Part shown: positions 47,644 to 51,818 of the stretch, in pieces
Numbering within the stretch: position 1 is the first letter of the stretch
Layout: the number at the start of each line of letters is the position of its first letter
Origin: Atkinsonella hypoxylon
Taxonomy: Eukaryota > Ascomycota > Sordariomycetes > Hypocreales > Clavicipitaceae
Length of the DNA stretch: 51,818 bases
Direction: 5' to 3'
Assembly: GCA_000729835.1 (NCBI GenBank)
Contig: JFHB01000215.1
Span: forward strand, 1-51,818
Notes under the pieces: model-generated
The model's database searches: none
Told to the model about the DNA's origin: nothing
What the model saw: only the letters and a program-made list of their open reading frames with translations
Program-made: the position numbers and the translations under genes

Positions 47644-47886
47644 TGTTACGGGATAATTATATAGACCTGCAGGTCACTAGTGCATGTGACCGCAATTATG
47701 TATAAGTAGTTAGAAGCAACACTTAGGTAGTTAGATTAAACAATTAACTATTATTTACTAGAATACTATTACTAAATGCTCTCTACAGCAACTCTTACAA
47801 CTCCTCTTATAAATCTTTATATAACCTATTAAATCTAATAATCTATTGTTACTTCTAATAAACCTATATTAAATCCTACTGTAATA
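47644..47886 (+). repeat. 5' LTR of element D (243 bp)
   Basis: TGTTACGGGATAAT to CTGTAATA. Same length as the A and B LTRs; outer edge keeps TGCATGTGACCGC. Confidence 0.9.
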
Positions 47887-50480
47887 AGTAGTAGCAATTA
47901 CTTCTAATTGTTATTAACCCTCCTTAAGCTTAAAAAGCTAAAATTACAATATTTAAGATAGAGTAACTTTAGAAGGAGCTTAGTAGAAGAAATTATATTC
48001 CTTTTACTAATAAAGAACTTAAAACTATATACTAATTCTATAAATTTTACTGCTAAAATCTAGATTTCTAGATTTAAAAAAGGGATTTTATACCTTAGAA
48101 GAAAAAAAGCCTACTACTTTATTTTACTTACTATAAATTTATTAATAAATAGCTTAAATTATATAACTAACTTAAGCTAATAGAACTACTTTCTTACTAA
48201 AATACTATTAATGCTTCTATAGTACAATAGGTATAGAGGTAGGTTAATAGAATTATTAATAAGGCTAAATCTACTAAACTCTTTATAGATTTACTAATAG
48301 TAATGCTAAAAGGAAAAGCTAAAGCTAGATTATTTAAATTTAATAGCTTAGAAGACACTATCTATAAAGCTAGTGCTAGTTCTACCTAGAATATTAAAGG
48401 AAAGTAAGTATAGAGATTTAGATTTATACTACTTACTAAGGACCTAGATCTATTAAATATACCTTAAACTACTAGAAAGAACTTATTAATTAAAAAGCTA
48501 GCTAAAATCTTACTACTTTTATAGGCTTACTAGAGGTTTTATACCTTTAAGCTAAAGTATAAAGTAAAGAAAGCAGTAGATTTACTTAAAAAAAGGAACC
48601 TCTTACTAGAATAGCTTATAGGTTTTTCTATAGAAATTAGTAGGTAAATTAGTAGAATTAAAGAAGAATTAATTAATAAAATTAGTAAATTATAGAGAGA
48701 ATTAAACAATAAAATTGCTGCTCTTTAGGTAGAGTAATAATACTTAGCCTAAAAGATAGAGATTACACTTAAGCCTTAGAATAAATATAATAGATAATAC
48801 TATACCTAATAAGGCTTTTAGCTTAAGGATTATAGGTAAAGAGCTTTTAATTTTTACTTACCCCTAAAAGTTAACTAAAACTAGAAGTAAGGTTAAAAGT
48901 AGCCTTTAGGTAAAGGAAACTATATAATATAGAGATACTTTAAACACTTTAGTACTTTTCTAAAAGAATAAAAGCTACTATAATTTCTAAAGAATCTATT
49001 AGAGTAATACTACAATAGTAAGGCTAAGAAAAGCTAAAATACTAAAAAAGACTAGAATTAAGTATTTAGTAACTTTAAATATTAGTATATAAATTAATAG
49101 GCACTATACTATATTAGAAATAACAATCTTTAGCTAAATTTAGTAGATAAAAGGCTAAATCTATATTAGAAATAGAATAACTAAAGTAATATATAGTTCT
49201 AAACCCCTAAGGAATAAATAGATTCTATATAGAAGATTACTAATATTAGTTACTTTAAACCCTTTAATAATAGAAATATCTATAAGCTAATTTTATATAA
49301 AGGAAAGTACACTATTTTCTACAATATAGAGCTATAGATTTAAGCTGTTAAAGACTACTATAGCTATAGTGTAATTAACGCCTAAGAAGCTATTTACATT
49401 AAGCTCTAAACCCTCTTTAAAGGGAATACATTAATATAGTATAAGTAGTATCTAGATTACTATAAAAAAACAGCTATTTTTAGTAGTTTAAACTCTATTT
49501 ATACTGCTATTTATAAAGAATTTAGTATATAGATCTAGAATACAATAATATAGCTAGATTTAGCTAAGTTTATAGAGTAAAATATAATTAAAGAAAAATT
49601 ATTTAGGGAATTTACCTTTAGAGTATTTTAATATATCTATATAAATAGTAAAACTACTAATCTTTAGCTTCTTTTAAGACTCTATTATAAGCTATACCTA
49701 AGATTATAATAGCTATACTTAATTTTAACAGTAAAAGACCTAAGATCTATATATATTACTATAGTAAATAATAAGGTTAAGGATCTATAAAAATGCCTTA
49801 AGGATTTAGAAAAACAATAAAAATTAAAAAACTATAAGAAAGGTATTAATACTTACTATACTTAAAGTAAATCTAATAGTAAGAACTCTAAAAACAATAA
49901 AGTAGCTTAAGGTAATTAAGCTAACTAGAATAAAAGTAATAGTTAATTTTAGTTCTAACCTTTATTCTATAAAAATTACTAGAATAATTATACTTAATAC
50001 CTATTGTAAAACTAAAGGAATTAGCTACTAAGAGAGCAGTAACTTTAGCCTTAATAGAACTAGAATTTAAGGGCTAGCTAGAATTATTAGCTAAAGCTAT
50101 AGTATCTTTAGTAGCTTTAACGTTTTTAATAATAAAGCTTACTATAGAATAATAAGGAATATATCTATATAATAACGTTTAAAGATAAATTTAACTAAAA
50201 AAACTATAAGAAGTACCTTAAAAGCTGTAAATACTAGCTAATAGAAGAAGAAGAAATAGTTAATACTAAGGAACTACTAACTAGCCTAGAATCTAACTTT
50301 ATTAAAACCTATTTTACTAAAAGTAAAGAAAAGTAAAAGAAAAAGGTTTAAATAGAGGTAAACTAAAAGGATTTATAAGAAATCTAAATAGAGTAAGTAG
50401 TTAAAGTAGTTATAAGGCTATAGCTTATTAAATCTAGTATTTTAAAGTTAAATTTCTTCCTAAAGATTCCTATTTAATTC
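47887..50480 (+). pseudogene. Leader and Gag of element D
   Basis: Uninterrupted by other elements, so it serves as reference for B and A. A coiled-coil-like block at 48632-48725 reads SRIKEELINKISKL then RELNNKIAAL. A capsid-like region at about 49280-49880 reads YSYSVINAQEAIYIKLQTLF (with stops as Gln), QYKQYLDYYKKTAIF, and LAKFIEQNIIKEKLF, fitting a Gypsy gag. The CTAAC site that C hit in B is intact at about 49921-49925. TAG/TAA stops throughout. Confidence 0.68.
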
Positions 50481-51818
50481 TATAATAAAGGACTATTACA
50501 TTAGATCTATTTAGATACTAAAACCTCTTTAGTGCTAATTAATAAAGTATAGTTAACTTAGTTTAGTTAGAATATAAAATAGGTAAAAATAGAGCTAAAA
50601 CTAGTTACTAAAGTGCAATTATTCTTCTATATCTCTAAGACAGCTATATTTAACTTTTATATCTCTAGATCTATATATAGTGTGCTTATAACTAGCTATT
50701 TTACAGTTATAGCTAATATAATAAGTAACTTAAAGCTAAAGCTCTTTCTAGGTTTAACCTTTCTCTATAATTATAGTGTTAAAATCGATTTTATTTACTC
50801 TAGAGCTACTATTAGGTCTATTTATAATATAGTTATAGAAATAGGTATTTTCTAGTTAATTTTAAAGATTCTACATTAAAATATAACAGCAGTATAAGCT
50901 ATAATAATTCCGCTAAAATTATAGAAGTATATTCTAGTTAAATAGAAAGAGGTACTAGCTAATAAAAAGGCTACTGCCTACTATATATACTTAAAATCTA
51001 ACCTTATTCTAGATATATTGCTTAGTATAACTAATTAAGAATAAATAGTAGCCTATAACTATTTAGATAAATTTATTATAATCTAGAAAAATTAAAAGGT
51101 TACTTATCTCTAGTATAATAAAGAGCTTAAGGCTAACTATATAATTATAAACCTATTTAATTTATATATATATTTTTCTAAGGATATTACACTTAATAAT
51201 AGTTTATTGCCTATAGAAGATTATAAAATATAGAAAGAAGGTAATAGTAGTAAATTTAACCCTAAGAAAGTTAATAATAGTATCTTTATATATAGAATCT
51301 CTTATCTTAAGGATATACTATATATCTATAATAAATATAAGGTTAAGGTAGAAAACTTAAACCTAAATATTATAGCTAAACTTATTAACTTAATAGATAA
51401 ATATAATATTTATTATAATAGAGGTATTATTTCTATACCTAAAGACTAGTATATAAGAGTAGATTTAGTAAATAAATAGTAGAAGTAGCTAAAACCTATT
51501 TAAATCTACCTACTAAAAGCTAAAGATAAAGCTAAACTAAATAAGGTTTATAATAAGCTATATTTAAGTAAAAAGATATTATATTTAGATAACTTAGTAG
51601 CTATAGTCTACCTAGCCTTTATAGTGTAGATTAAAACCTTAATAGAAAGGAAAGAATAAGTTATAGTTAATATAAGGCTGCTTAATAGTGTAGTAATACT
51701 AAATATATACTCTTTACTAAATTAATTAGATATTATAGTAGATATATATAGTAAGAAAATGTTTTTACTCTTTAATATATTAGGGTTTTTTTACTAGCTT
51801 TCTATAAAATAAGAGTAT
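50481..51818 (+). pseudogene. Protease and N-terminal RT of element D
   Basis: Protease active-site Asp-Thr at 50514-50519 (D-T-K-T-S-L-V-L), with an uninterrupted stretch at 50613-50855 as in A and B. The pol linker follows, then RT from about 51400 (VYNKLYLSKKILYL, KMFLLFNILGFFYQL) to the window end, before the active-site motif. Confidence 0.72.

Larger units (their letters stand above)
47644..51818 (+). mobile_element. Gypsy-type LTR retrotransposon D, 5' part
   Basis: Third copy of the A/B family, plus strand, cut by the window end within RT. Colinear with B (4057-6338 then 44321 onward), mainly with C/T and G/A differences. It inserted into LTR I, which itself had inserted into B. Presumed target duplication GATTC (47639-47643); the partner lies beyond the window. 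Confidence 0.88.

Noticed and set aside
1..51818. tRNA, rRNA or host protein genes
   Set aside because: I looked for preserved GC-rich structured islands; all those found belong to LTR edges, element E/G, or the 395-2943 relic. No cloverleaf or rRNA-like sequence was recognised.

Overview
The window contains no recognisable host gene. It is one block of nested, mutated LTR retrotransposons in extremely A/T-rich DNA. TpA is very common, reading frames are broken almost only by TAG/TAA, and homologous copies differ almost only by C>T or G>A. That is the pattern of repeat-induced point mutation (RIP), so the source is most likely a filamentous ascomycete (Pezizomycotina) and the locus an AT-rich heterochromatic block. 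The species cannot be told from what I see.

Layout, outermost first. 1-394 is featureless AT-rich DNA. 395-2943 is an unidentified repeat relic with a minus-strand coding frame. 3134-4056 is the 3' end of a minus-strand Copia element (H). It is cut by a plus-strand Gypsy element (B, 4057-47171 visible). B's gag is cut by a minus-strand chromodomain Gypsy element (C, 6339-44315, flanked by CTAAC). C holds three insertions: a minus-strand Gypsy copy of B's family (A, 7186-17136, flanked by ATAGA), a plus-strand Copia copy of H's family (F, 18603-24913, flanked by GTTTC) and a minus-strand Copia of a second family (E, 26178-42079). E is split by a plus-strand chromodomain Gypsy (G, 28112-36201, flanked by GTAAG) that landed in the codons of E's reverse-transcriptase active site. 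After C, B resumes at 44321-47171 until an LTR of E's family (I, 47172-47643) interrupts it. I is in turn cut by a third copy of B's family (D, 47644 to the window end). The deepest stack is H > B > C > E > G.

Each element encodes the usual gag, protease, reverse transcriptase, RNase H and integrase, with integrase before RT in the Copia elements and after RNase H in the Gypsy ones. Every copy is dead. E is the least damaged and keeps a nearly continuous gag-pol frame. Two elements have coding frames beyond gag-pol: A has a roughly 600-codon frame between integrase and its 3' LTR, and G has a coiled-coil frame after its chromodomain.

The most unusual observation is positional. In all five elements with both LTRs visible, the outward-facing part of each LTR is little mutated while the identical sequence on the inward side is heavily mutated. 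Domain coordinates inside the pseudogenes are approximate, because they come from reading frames by eye. LTR and target-site coordinates were read to the base.
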